Below are positions 28,841-38,108 of a stretch of 64,000 nt of DNA, piece by piece; the first letter of the stretch is position 1, and each line of letters starts with the position of its first letter. This DNA comes from Leishmania infantum JPCM5. Taxonomy: Eukaryota; Euglenozoa; Kinetoplastea; Trypanosomatida; Trypanosomatidae. The DNA lies in contig NC_009412.2 in the NCBI RefSeq assembly GCF_000002875.2, forward strand, positions 447,001 through 511,000, written 5' to 3'. A program made the translations under genes and the position numbers. The notes below the pieces were generated by a model. The model ran no database searches. It saw only the letters and a program-made list of their open reading frames with translations, and was not told where the DNA came from.

Positions 28841-30778
28841 ATGTCTTTCCTCTACATTGTCGCCACGATGCTGTTCGCCCTGGCGGGCTATTTCTACTTC
28901 CAGCTGAACCGGCAGGCTTCCGGACGCTATGGCGCTGTGTCTGCCACCACCAATTCCAATGGCAAGAAGGCGCCTGGCGTGAGCGACGCCGCTGCCAGCG
29001 GCAGTAACGCAGTTGCGAAGGATCAGCAGGAGGTCACTGTCCTGTTTGGATCGCAGACGGGCACGGCCGAGATGTTTGCCAAGACGCTGACCCGCGAGGG
29101 TACGAAGCTCGGCGTGCCTATCAAGGTGTGCGACCTCGACTGCTACGAGGCGTACAACATGGAGTGCGAGCGCCTGGTCATTCTAATCTGCGCCACCTAC
29201 GGCGAGGGTGAGCCGACCGACACAATGAAGAACTTCCACGACTGGATGATGGACGAGTGCCGCTCGCCAGGGGAGGAGCTGGCGAATGTCAAGTACGCGG
29301 TGTTCGGCCTGGGTGATCGTCAGTACAAGTACTTCTGCGAGGAGGGTATCGTCATGGATCGCCGCTTCGAGGAGCTCGGGGCGCAGCGCATCTTTGGCCT
29401 TGGCTGCGGCGACTCGGGCAACGGACAGCTGGAGGAGCAGTTCGATGAGTGGTGCAAGGACCTCTGGCCCGCTGTCGGGCGTGCGCTGAACATCACTATC
29501 AAGGAGAACTCGGAAGAACCTGTGGAGCCACAGTGCCGAGTCAAGTACTGGGAGGAGGCCGAGGAACCGCTCGCGTTCCCCAAAACGGCTTCCGTGCTGG
29601 AGCCGACGCAACGCCTGCCGGTGTGGGTGCCCATCATCCGCAACGAAGAGCTGCTGCGCAATGCCGAGGGGCACAGCACCCGCGCCATCGATTTCAGCAT
29701 CAGCGACACCATCATCTCCTACCAAGCCGGCGATCACCTCGGCATCCTGCCGTGCAACCCGGACGAACTTGTCTCGCAGTACCTGCAGTCCCTCGGCATC
29801 TCAGACGAGGAGGCCGGCCGCGTCTTTTCCCTGCAGGACAAAAAGACCCTCAAGAACGTCCTCCCAGCTCGTGTGTCGATGCGCACGGCGCTCAAGTGGT
29901 ACATCGACCTCACCGGGCCCCCGAAGAAATCGACGTTGCGTGCCTTTGCTCATTGCTGCACCGACCCCGTCCAGAAAGAGGAGCTGCTGCGCATTCTACG
30001 CGTGAACCAGGACGCACAGAAGGAGTTCGCGAAACTATGCGGTAAGCTGCGCACCATGCTAGGCTTCCTGCGCAAGTTCAACTCTGCCAAGGTGCCGCTG
30101 TCCTTTTTCCTCGAGCTCATGCCGCGCATTGCGCCCCGCTACTACTCTATCTCCTCCGACCTCCTTGCCACGCCGACCTTGGTGGGGACGACGGTCGGCA
30201 TTGTCGATGGTGGACTGTGCACGAACATGCTTGCCAGGATGCAGGTGGGCGACAAGGTGCCCGTGTTTGTGCGTAAGTCCAACTTCCACCTCCCGATGCG
30301 GCACAAGGAGCGGCCGGTGGTAATGATTGGCGCCGGCACCGGTGTGGCGCCATTCATTGGTTTCATTGCACGCCGTGGGGTCTGGAAGCAGAAAGGTACT
30401 GAACTCGGCAAGTCTATCCTCTTCTTTGGCTGCCGCCGGCATGACGAGGATCACATCTTCGAGGACTACTGCACGGAGGCACTCCACGAAGGGGTCCTGT
30501 CGGCGCTGGTGACCGCGTACAGTCGCGACCAAGCCCACAAGGTGTATGTCCAGCACCGGCTGAGGGAGCGGGGGGCGGAGATATGGGAAATGTTGGAATC
30601 TGGCGCGAACGTCTACATCTGCGGTGACGCGAGGCGCATGGCCAAGGACGTGGAGGCGGAGCTCAAGCGCATTGTGGAGGTGGAGGGCAAGATGCCGCGC
30701 GAGGCTGCTACCGAGTACATGAACGTGATGGAAAAGGAGGGGCGGTACCTAAAGGATGTGTGGTCATCGACCTTGTAG
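28841..30778 (+). CDS. NADPH-cytochrome P450 reductase
   Basis: A 645-residue diflavin reductase that passes electrons from NADPH through FAD and FMN to haem proteins such as P450s (for example CYP51 in sterol synthesis) at the ER. The N-terminus is a single membrane anchor (about residues 3-21). The FMN-binding flavodoxin domain begins with VTVLFGSQTGTAEMFAKTL (about 65), followed by ATYGEGEPTD and GLGDRQYKYFCEEG. The FAD domain carries the RYYS motif (about 433) and GGLCTNML. The NADPH site has GAGTGVAPFIGF (about 497) and YICGDARRMAKDVE. A tryptophan lies four residues before the end (VWSSTL), near the position of the aromatic residue that stacks on FAD in the family. Length and motifs are complete. 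Confidence 0.95.
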   Translation: MSFLYIVATMLFALAGYFYFQLNRQASGRYGAVSATTNSNGKKAPGVSDAAASGSNAVAKDQQEVTVLFGSQTGTAEMFAKTLTREGTKLGVPIKVCDLDCYEAYNMECERLVILICATYGEGEPTDTMKNFHDWMMDECRSPGEELANVKYAVFGLGDRQYKYFCEEGIVMDRRFEELGAQRIFGLGCGDSGNGQLEEQFDEWCKDLWPAVGRALNITIKENSEEPVEPQCRVKYWEEAEEPLAFPKTASVLEPTQRLPVWVPIIRNEELLRNAEGHSTRAIDFSISDTIISYQAGDHLGILPCNPDELVSQYLQSLGISDEEAGRVFSLQDKKTLKNVLPARVSMRTALKWYIDLTGPPKKSTLRAFAHCCTDPVQKEELLRILRVNQDAQKEFAKLCGKLRTMLGFLRKFNSAKVPLSFFLELMPRIAPRYYSISSDLLATPTLVGTTVGIVDGGLCTNMLARMQVGDKVPVFVRKSNFHLPMRHKERPVVMIGAGTGVAPFIGFIARRGVWKQKGTELGKSILFFGCRRHDEDHIFEDYCTEALHEGVLSALVTAYSRDQAHKVYVQHRLRERGAEIWEMLESGANVYICGDARRMAKDVEAELKRIVEVEGKMPREAATEYMNVMEKEGRYLKDVWSSTL

Positions 30779-31071
30779 GAAACCGCGGTGGAGCGGGAAA
30801 GAGAGAAGTACAGAAAGGCGAGAACATCATGAAGCAACACAGTTTTTCTTGAGAGAGCAATCGTGTGTACAGGCGCACCCGGAGGGAGCGACCGTCTCCG
30901 TATGAGGAGGCCTAGCGAGGCGGATACGCGGAGGGACGGGGGGGGCGAAGAAGGGCAAGGGCAAGCAAAGAGGCGATTGACGGATAGCGGTGTTCACCAG
31001 TGCAACTACCGGAGGCGAGAGGATGGTGCACGCTTTCGTTTCTGCGTCGATGACTTTTGCAGCGTCCTTGT

Positions 31072-31108
31072 CACAGATACTTCCGCCTCCCAGGCGGAAG
31101 TATCTGTG
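31072..31108 (+). repeat. Perfect 17-bp inverted repeat with 3-nt loop
   Basis: CACAGATACTTCCGCCT (31072-31088) is followed by CCC and then by its exact reverse complement (31092-31108). In RNA it gives a 17-bp uninterrupted stem, about 290 nt after the P450 reductase stop codon and so probably in its 3' UTR. A TG run follows at once. Confidence 0.9.
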
Positions 31109-31579
31109 TCTGAAGATCGTGTGTGTGTGTGTGTGTGTGTTCTAACTTTTCTTTCTGTTCTTGTTCGAGATGTGGGGCCTCACTACCTTCCGTTTGACCG
31201 TATTCTTCCAAGTGCACGGTCCTGCCCCCTTCCCCTTTTCTTTCCGCGCACCCTCCGTTGAACTTCTCTCTCGTTCACCCCGTACGTCGTGCATGGCGTG
31301 TGTCGCGGCTGGTGGGCAAAGCAAACAATTTTTTTTTCCCGCCTCCCTCGTGCATCTCCGCCTTGCGTCTCTCGGTGATTTTCGGTGAACTTGTAAAGGT
31401 CACACGCACACGCACACTCATACACATAAACATACACATACGCATGCAAAGGAAATAAAGATGATACGAAGTCATCTATGTGCAGCAGGTGGGTCGTAAC
31501 AGCCCCTGACATATCCAGCACAGTGCAGGAATGCCGCATGCACAGCGACTCAGACACACGCATCTCTGGTGTGGTGTGT

Positions 31580-31611
31580 GCAGGGGGCCTATGTTTGATA
31601 GGCCCCCCTGC
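31580..31611 (+). repeat. Inverted repeat, about 13 bp with one bulge and 5-nt loop
   Basis: GCAGGGGGCCTAT (31580-31592), loop GTTTG, then ATAGGCCCCCCTGC (31598-31611). The arms pair fully except for one extra C in the right arm. It lies about 470 nt after the perfect hairpin, in the same intergenic region. Confidence 0.85.
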
Positions 31612-32220
31612 TCATGTCTGCCTACCCTCTCTCTCTCTCCTCCATTCCTCGCCGGCTACGATGCTTCAGTGACCCCAGGGACGTGAAAAGAGAGGAGGAG
31701 GGCGCGCGGGCGTGCACGCGGTCCACTATGAAGTTTACGCTCGTTTTTATTGGCGAAACAGTTGTAGGATGAGTGTCGCCTGCTGCTCTCCGGCCGGTGC
31801 CCCCCTCCCCTACTCACTGTCTCTGGAATGTGCATGTACGTGGGGGGTGGCACGCGCATAGCAGGGATACTCTTGCCGGGGATCAGTCGTACTCGACTCT
31901 GTGGGCCCGACACAGACTGCGCTCCTCTCTCTGAACAACAAAACGGCGCACTTCGTCGATCTGTCGAGCCCCCTGATGTACTTGGTTTCCCCTCTCTCTG
32001 TCTCGCTCGCCTTTCGCACACCTGTTGTTGTTCGTGTTTGAGTCATGCGTCTGTGTGGCACATGCTCAGGTGGTGCGTTGTCCCCCCGCCGCACCCCCCT
32101 CCTACATTCTCTCTATCGAAGCCTTGCGCGAGAACCCTCCCCCACCCCTCCTACCCCCAATACAGCCAAGCGCACATATAGATAGCCCCTCCACCACTCA
32201 TCACGTGTATCATCGTTCCT

Positions 32221-32250
32221 ACCTGTCTTCTCCTCATCCCTCCCCCTTAG
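32221..32250 (+). promoter_or_regulatory. Predicted trans-splice acceptor directly before an ATG
   Basis: A CT-rich tract ends in CCCTTAG, with the AG at 32249-32250, only two bases before the ATG at 32253. If used, the 5' UTR would be the spliced leader plus two bases. Confidence 0.45.
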
Positions 32251-32252
32251 CC

Positions 32253-33569
32253 ATGTCCTTCACGTTGATGGCCTGCACCGATATTCGAGGGCAGAAGGTG
32301 AACGTTGAGCTCCCCTTTGAGCAGCCGCCCTCCTCGATGGAAGCGCTGCGCTCTACCCTCGAGCATCTGTTCCGTCGAGAGGAGGAGGCGATCAAATACT
32401 CGATGGGATACACAGACATGCGCGCGTGCGAGCCCTTCACGATCAACCGCCTGCAGCGCTACGACGACGACTCGCAGAGCTGGGCAGATGTCACATCCAT
32501 TGACGTGCTCCAAACATACGACCAGCTCTACCTGTTTCGCAAGAACAGCACCAAGGCCGACATCTCCACCCAGCGGGAGCTGCCACCGCCGAGGATGTCG
32601 GAGTTCTTTTACGACCCGGCTGCCCCTGGGCCCTTTCACACGCCATGCGGGTCATCGCGCGTGAACGAGAACGGCGCCGCAGCCGCTTTGGCTCCCACCA
32701 GCGGTGGCTACGGCGGGACTGCCTCACCGAGCCAGGCACGTCCCAGCGCTGGAAGTAGTCCCTACAGGGTCGGTGGTGCCTCTGGCTCCGCGACAGCAGC
32801 ACAGCCTCCCGAGAGCTCCCCCGAAGCCGACCCTTACCAGGCGTCAGCGCCGCCGCCTACGTGTGCCGCGGCACTGCCGACACCACCGCCGTCGTCGTCC
32901 TTCTACTACAAGGAGCGCACCACACCGGAGCGGGTGGAGTACCTCTTCAGCCTCGGCAGCCAGCACAACGATAGCGTCGCTCTCACAGAAAAGGCGTTTG
33001 AGCACATTTTTCGCATGGCCAGCGTTGCCTTCCCGGTCGAGGTTCTGCAGGACCTCTTCGACCACTTCGCCACACGCGGTGATGGTGGTGTGGGTACGGC
33101 GACCATGAGTCAGGTGGGCTTTCAAGAGTTCGCCACGTACTTCCCGGTCCTGGTAAACATCGCCTACCAGCGCATCACAAACCGAAATCGTGAGGAGGCG
33201 ATTCGCGCCGCGCAGCTCGACAACGCAAAGCAGGTAAAACACGCGCGGCGCCAGCTGCAGGAATTGGAGGCCCGGCTCGAAGCCGCACGCAAGGAGGTGC
33301 AGCAGGCCGAGCAGCACGAGGCTCGCCTGCAGGAGGACCTCTACGATATTAGCATGCAGCGTGATCCGGAGTACTGCCAAGACGAGCAGAAGCTTCTGGA
33401 CAAGGAAGTGAGCGTCTTCAAGTACCGTGAGCGGCTGTCCCGCGAGGAACGCGACTATGAGAGGCTAGCCATTGAGCGACGGAAGCGCGCTGTGGCAGCC
33501 TCTGCGCGTGCCCGGTCTCACTCCCCACAAGGGGCGTACGACCGGAACCGATATGGGCCCCGTGGTTAG
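32253..33569 (+). CDS. BILBO1-like N-terminal domain protein with EF-hand-like region and coiled coil
   Basis: A 438-residue protein. Residues 1-98 (ACTDIRGQKVNVELPFEQ, NRLQRYDDDSQSWADV, LQTYDQLYLFRKN) resemble the ubiquitin-like N-terminal domain of BILBO1. BILBO1 is the scaffold of the flagellar pocket collar in trypanosomes. A Pro/Ser/Ala linker (110-215) follows, then a helical EF-hand-like region (222-308) with FDHFATRGDGGVGTATMSQV as the only calcium-loop candidate. A coiled coil (310-412) and a short basic Ser/Arg tail complete the protein. The order NTD - EF-hand - coiled coil is that of BILBO1, but this protein is shorter (BILBO1 has about 590 residues). It may be a collar or cytoskeletal paralogue. 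The frame extends upstream to 32025 through pyrimidine-tract sequence only. Confidence 0.75.
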   Translation: MSFTLMACTDIRGQKVNVELPFEQPPSSMEALRSTLEHLFRREEEAIKYSMGYTDMRACEPFTINRLQRYDDDSQSWADVTSIDVLQTYDQLYLFRKNSTKADISTQRELPPPRMSEFFYDPAAPGPFHTPCGSSRVNENGAAAALAPTSGGYGGTASPSQARPSAGSSPYRVGGASGSATAAQPPESSPEADPYQASAPPPTCAAALPTPPPSSSFYYKERTTPERVEYLFSLGSQHNDSVALTEKAFEHIFRMASVAFPVEVLQDLFDHFATRGDGGVGTATMSQVGFQEFATYFPVLVNIAYQRITNRNREEAIRAAQLDNAKQVKHARRQLQELEARLEAARKEVQQAEQHEARLQEDLYDISMQRDPEYCQDEQKLLDKEVSVFKYRERLSREERDYERLAIERRKRAVAASARARSHSPQGAYDRNRYGPRG

Positions 33570-34652
33570 AATGGTGTTTTCTTGCCACCGCAGTCGAAGT
33601 TCCGGCACATGCGCAACGAAAAGAAACTGTGTAGCCACAGGAAAGCGGTAGAACAAGCTGCGTGCTACACTGGTGACGGGGCTGGGGGTGCAGATGCGCG
33701 AAAAGCAACATGCGCGTAATGCGTTTCTCTCGTAGTACACCGCCACCACCAACACACACACACACACACAACTACTGCGACTCTTACAGCGTGTATTTGT
33801 ACGTCTGTATGCTTTTGTTTTTTAAGCCGGTGTGGGTGTGCGGGTGTGTGTGCGCGCATGCTTGTATATGTATCTGTGCATCTCCCTACGTGTGAGGTAC
33901 CCCCGCACAGGCACATATACGCATCATAGACAAGGCACACACGCGCGCACACACACTGTCAGCGAGGTCGAGCATCTCATGTGGCTGCAAACGCAGCCAC
34001 ACACATGCACACAGAACCAAGACGGAAGGGCCGAACTGGGAAGGGGAGGTGATGAAGGATAGTCGTGGCAGCCGTGCGAAAGGAAATAAAGGGAAAGAAG
34101 GAAAGGGGGAGGGTGGTGCATGATGCGTTCTGGCGCACACTCTTTTCCTTTTCTTCCCCCTTCGCCCCCAGTATGAAGGAGAGACAGAAGCGGAACGATA
34201 AGAATCGCTCTCGCCTTTTCAGCTGTCAACGGCAACAACATCGGCTACTAGGCAAGACGTCGAGACTCGCTTGAAAATGCATCGGCACGGCGTCATGTCG
34301 GTTCTTTTTGGGGGGAGGGGGAGGCTCCCTCTCCTCTCTCTCCTCCTCAGAGCTGTGACCGTGAATGACGACTTCGATGCGCGCATGGAGTTTTTCGCTC
34401 TTGCGGGAGGTCTGCGAGGCACATTTTTGGTCGGTGCGTCTGCACAATCGACTCCTCACTCGCCCTCGGCTCTCCCTTGCCGCGGCATTGTCCATGCACG
34501 TAGACGTCTGACGACTGCCACCTTCATCACACTCTCCGCTACACGCACACGCGCAGACACCGGCGCACAGCTGAAGGCCGCACAGAAAGAAAACACACAA
34601 TATTTTCCGCCTCCCCCTGACTGTTTTTTGCTTTTTTTCCTATATTACCGTC
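33570..34652 (+). other. Intergenic region after the BILBO1-like gene
   Basis: 1.1 kb without a convincing gene. It has a CA run (33752-33771), a TG-rich stretch (33828-33852), a 9-bp inverted repeat with 4-nt loop (33980-34001), a G-run near 34307-34322 and a CT-rich tract ending in AG at 34349-34350. A T-rich tract at 34617-34640 abuts the next ATG. Confidence 0.6.
33980..34001 (+). repeat. Short perfect hairpin
   Basis: TGTGGCTGC (33980-33988), loop AAAC, then GCAGCCACA (33993-34001). It is a 9-bp perfect stem in the likely 3' UTR of the BILBO1-like gene. Confidence 0.75.
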
Positions 34653-37600
34653 ATGCCGTTTGACACTGTAGGGGGGCTGCCCCCAATGCCGACGCACGCG
34701 AGAGGCGCCACTCTGTACCATCCCCGGCAGCCTCAGATGCTAATGGTCAAGCGCGCTGCTCGGCCGCGTGCAGCAGCAGCCGCCTCGGCAACACTGCGAT
34801 CCTCGTTCTATCTGTTCGGGAAAGCCGGTGACTGTAGTGAAAGTGGTGAGGAGAGCGACGGTGTAGTACCACCAATGTCGGGGCCGGGTTCATCACCCAA
34901 GGCGCTCGTGCCTTATGCGTCCAACAATGCCCTGCCCCCAAACCCTTGGCGGCAACGAACAACCGTGGATGACTTGGAGAGGGCGCAACGCCGAAACGCC
35001 CGCGGTGTCGCACAGTTCAGGCCTGTCCTGCAAGCCGGTGGAGAGACCTCAGACAGCCCATTGAGTGAATCGAAGCCGCTGCTGGAGCCGTACCTCTACG
35101 CGCAAGACCGGGCGCGAGCTGCAACCGTGGATACATGGCACGTGCGCCGCAGCCGATACTTGCAACGACTTCGAAACGGTGCCACCACTTCGCGGGAGGT
35201 GGGCGTGGCTGACGGCGGCCCCCGGTGCCACTCTAGCCACCTTGACACTGGGATGTCTGCCTTGCCGAGACTTGGCAGCAGTGATGACTACCTCACTAAC
35301 ACGCGTCATAGTCTGAACGCGGCTGAAAAGAACGCCCTCGACAGTCTCCGAACCCGCACATCATCTACAACACCGACAACGCTGCCGCTTCTCGCTCCAC
35401 CCTCACCGGTGGAGTCACCCGAGATCACGAAGGAGTCCGCCGTCAGCCGAACTGACGCCAGTGCATCCGGGTGGCGAATGAGGAGCGGCGCCAACGGCGC
35501 CCCTCCGCTGCTCAGCGGAGCAAACCCAAATGTGCTGGCGGTGCGCTGCCTCTTTCAGGCAGCCCGCATGGAAGCTGCAGCTGCTGCGGCTGGCAACGCC
35601 GACTGGGCGGTGCCGTCGTTCCCAGACCCTGCTGATGAGGTTGTGTCCTCTCTCTCCGCGCAGAACACGAGCGAGAGTCACCGGTGGCAGCCGCGCGCGT
35701 CGCTGACTCACAAGCCGACAGGGGCACGCCTCAAGGGCCATGCAGACGTCATGCCCTCGGACTATAGGGATGCGGTCGGTCCGGAAGTCGACACCGGCAC
35801 GTTCCCAAATGTTGCCGCTGCTTCCGGTGCTGCCAGCGCCGCGCCTCTGGGATTGCTGGGCAACTGGTTCATTGACGACGCCACATGCGCGTTCTTTGGC
35901 TGCTGGGACACCGATCGCAACGAGGAGGAGCTCGCGAAGACCTCCCATTCTACGGTGGCGCCACCGTCAGAGCACGGCGTGGCCGACATCCTGCGCGATC
36001 GAATGCACCAAAGGGTGGCCACCTTTACTTCCTCTTCAAAGTACACGCTGGATGAGCCTCCCATGGCAGCGAAGACACACGCGATTCTGGGAAAAGCTCG
36101 GCTGGCCACCAACACATCCACGCAGGCCCTTCTCATCGAAGCAGCAAGGTCGGAGAGACGCTCACGAGCCGCAGCCGGCGCCGAGGCATGGCCGGCACAG
36201 CCGGCGTCTGCAACATCTCAGAATCTTTTGCGAGCGATGCGGCGGCTTCTCTATGCGGAGGAGTACGAGCGCGGCCTGCTGAGCCAGCTTGCCCAGCAGT
36301 CCTCTCCGACGCGTTGGTACTCGACGCTGCTGCCGAACGGCAAAGACGGCATTCGCTTCCGCCTCCTCATTCCACCGACCATGGCCGATGACGTAGCGGT
36401 GCATGACCGCCTCTACGGCGCCATACGGCGCGCTTCGCAGGCGATTGCACAACCTCGTCGCGACGCGGCTGCAGCAGAGGCAGCCCGCCGCCGCGCACCT
36501 CTGCCCGTGCTCGACAAGAGGAGCACCGACCATTCCTTCTGTGCCGCTGACGACGCACAGGTCATGGTGGAGAGGGCCGGTGCCGAGAAGACGCTTCTGT
36601 TTAAAAGATGGACCAGCCTCCACGAAAACCTCTCCGCCCAGCTCCGCCTCTTCACCGAGGAGGTGGAGCAGCGTCGCAGGCTGCTAGGCGAGTTCCTTTC
36701 GTGCAAGCACCCTTTCCCATGCATGTGCCTCAGCTGCGATCTGGAGGTACTCGCCATGTCAGCCGTGCAGCTGGAGCCCACAGTGAAACCCGCCTGCTGG
36801 TACGCCTCGGTTGTGCTCAGTCGCCACAAGGACGTATTGCAGAAGGAGCTGTTGGCACGTTACCGTGCGGAGCGTCATCGCCTCTACGACCTCTTCAAGG
36901 TGGAGTTCAGCGCGCTACACACCTACAAGAAACTCGTGTCGGATGAGGCGCGTCGGTTTAGGCAGATGATACGGTATCATGAGTTTTGCCTCCGTGCGGC
37001 AGCGTCGCGCAAATGCGAGCCGCAGCAGCCGCTCAGCGAAGACTTGCCACCGGCCGATGTTGTGACGCCAAGACCCTCCTCTGCTGGCTCCACCGCACTC
37101 ACGCCGGAGCAGACGGCGCTGCTGGAAGTCTTTGACAAGTCTGCAGCTGCGCCTCCGATGCATGCACACTTGCTCCACCGCGGTGGCGCGCGCATGTGGC
37201 GGTTGCGGCAGCGTCGACTGCGCTGCTGCGCCGCCTTCGACTCCCCTTTCTTCTCGTATCTGCTGTACACAGAAGTCCTGACGACCGTCGCCGCAGAGGA
37301 GGAGGTGCGCACCATGCGGATGGCGTCAGAGGCGGCCGAGCGCGCGGAGCTGAAGACGTCTATGATGGCCGAGGAGCCGTTTGTCCGCCTCAGTGAGAGC
37401 GAGCGGCGAGCCCGCGTACGGATAAGCGCGCAGCGGGATGAAGCGTACAACGCCTTGTGCGCTGGGCCTTTCGTCGAGCTGCAGGCGGCCCACGCGGCAG
37501 AGCTGCAAACAGCACAGGTTGCGGCGTACGCCAAGTCGTGCGAGGAGGCCCGGCAGAGCTTCGTGGTCGCTGCGGTGGCGGAGAAGGTGGCAGCCGAGGT

Positions 37601-38108
37601 GGGAGAAATGAACTGGTACCGCCAGTTTGTGTTCGAAATGCGACAGCGTTCCTTGACCCTGTTGGTCGCCGGCCGCTCTGCCGCGCAGGCGACGGCGGCG
37701 TCGCGGGAGTGGTTAGGCCGTCAGCAGCACGTGTCACTGTTTAAAAGTGAGCAACGATTGCGCGACCGCGTTGCGCTGGTGGAGGAACCGGATGCGCGTG
37801 TGCGCATAACGGCGGCTGCCGAAGCGTCTTTGAGGCACGCACGCAAGCGCGAAACTTGTCGATTGAGCGAGGAGGCGGCGGACATGCGAAGGGCTGTGCA
37901 GCGTCTGGCGGAGTCGGCTCAGCGCGCACACGATGCGGAGGAGGCGGCCGTACGCGCACAGCTGCAGCGGGAGGAGCGTGCGGCGGATCCGAGCAAGCGC
38001 CCCAGCGCCAAGATGCGAGCCGACACCGTGAACTCCTTTTTCAGGATGACAGCAGAGATTGAGGAGGACTTCGATGCGTTCTTGCCAAGTCTCGGCAGTG
38101 ACTCGTGA
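34653..38108 (+). CDS. Large hypothetical protein with charged helical C-terminal half
   Basis: 1151 residues from ATG 34653 and no recognised family. The first roughly 500 residues are Ser/Ala/Thr/Pro-rich and disordered-looking. From about 540 the sequence becomes helical and charged. It includes a cysteine-containing segment near 690 (CKHPFPCMCLSCDLEVL, with four Cys that could bind metal) and a conserved-looking helix (KDVLQKELLARYRAERHRLY). Long Glu/Arg/Ala-rich coiled stretches run from about 880 to 1120. This style is common among trypanosomatid cytoskeleton-associated proteins, but a function cannot be assigned. The start is uncertain. The T-rich tract at 34617-34640 is followed by no AG before the ATG, and the first AG (34670-34671) would remove it. 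The next in-frame ATGs are at 34686 and 34737. Confidence 0.8.
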   Translation: MPFDTVGGLPPMPTHARGATLYHPRQPQMLMVKRAARPRAAAAASATLRSSFYLFGKAGDCSESGEESDGVVPPMSGPGSSPKALVPYASNNALPPNPWRQRTTVDDLERAQRRNARGVAQFRPVLQAGGETSDSPLSESKPLLEPYLYAQDRARAATVDTWHVRRSRYLQRLRNGATTSREVGVADGGPRCHSSHLDTGMSALPRLGSSDDYLTNTRHSLNAAEKNALDSLRTRTSSTTPTTLPLLAPPSPVESPEITKESAVSRTDASASGWRMRSGANGAPPLLSGANPNVLAVRCLFQAARMEAAAAAAGNADWAVPSFPDPADEVVSSLSAQNTSESHRWQPRASLTHKPTGARLKGHADVMPSDYRDAVGPEVDTGTFPNVAAASGAASAAPLGLLGNWFIDDATCAFFGCWDTDRNEEELAKTSHSTVAPPSEHGVADILRDRMHQRVATFTSSSKYTLDEPPMAAKTHAILGKARLATNTSTQALLIEAARSERRSRAAAGAEAWPAQPASATSQNLLRAMRRLLYAEEYERGLLSQLAQQSSPTRWYSTLLPNGKDGIRFRLLIPPTMADDVAVHDRLYGAIRRASQAIAQPRRDAAAAEAARRRAPLPVLDKRSTDHSFCAADDAQVMVERAGAEKTLLFKRWTSLHENLSAQLRLFTEEVEQRRRLLGEFLSCKHPFPCMCLSCDLEVLAMSAVQLEPTVKPACWYASVVLSRHKDVLQKELLARYRAERHRLYDLFKVEFSALHTYKKLVSDEARRFRQMIRYHEFCLRAAASRKCEPQQPLSEDLPPADVVTPRPSSAGSTALTPEQTALLEVFDKSAAAPPMHAHLLHRGGARMWRLRQRRLRCCAAFDSPFFSYLLYTEVLTTVAAEEEVRTMRMASEAAERAELKTSMMAEEPFVRLSESERRARVRISAQRDEAYNALCAGPFVELQAAHAAELQTAQVAAYAKSCEEARQSFVVAAVAEKVAAEVGEMNWYRQFVFEMRQRSLTLLVAGRSAAQATAASREWLGRQQHVSLFKSEQRLRDRVALVEEPDARVRITAAAEASLRHARKRETCRLSEEAADMRRAVQRLAESAQRAHDAEEAAVRAQLQREERAADPSKRPSAKMRADTVNSFFRMTAEIEEDFDAFLPSLGSDS

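Larger units (their letters stand above)
30779..32252 (+). other. Intergenic region with two strong hairpins
   Basis: 1.5 kb without a gene. It holds a TG run (31119-31140), CA-rich sequence at 31400-31450, and the two inverted repeats listed separately (31072-31108 and 31580-31611). It ends with a long CT-rich tract up to the AG at 32249-32250. Confidence 0.6.
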
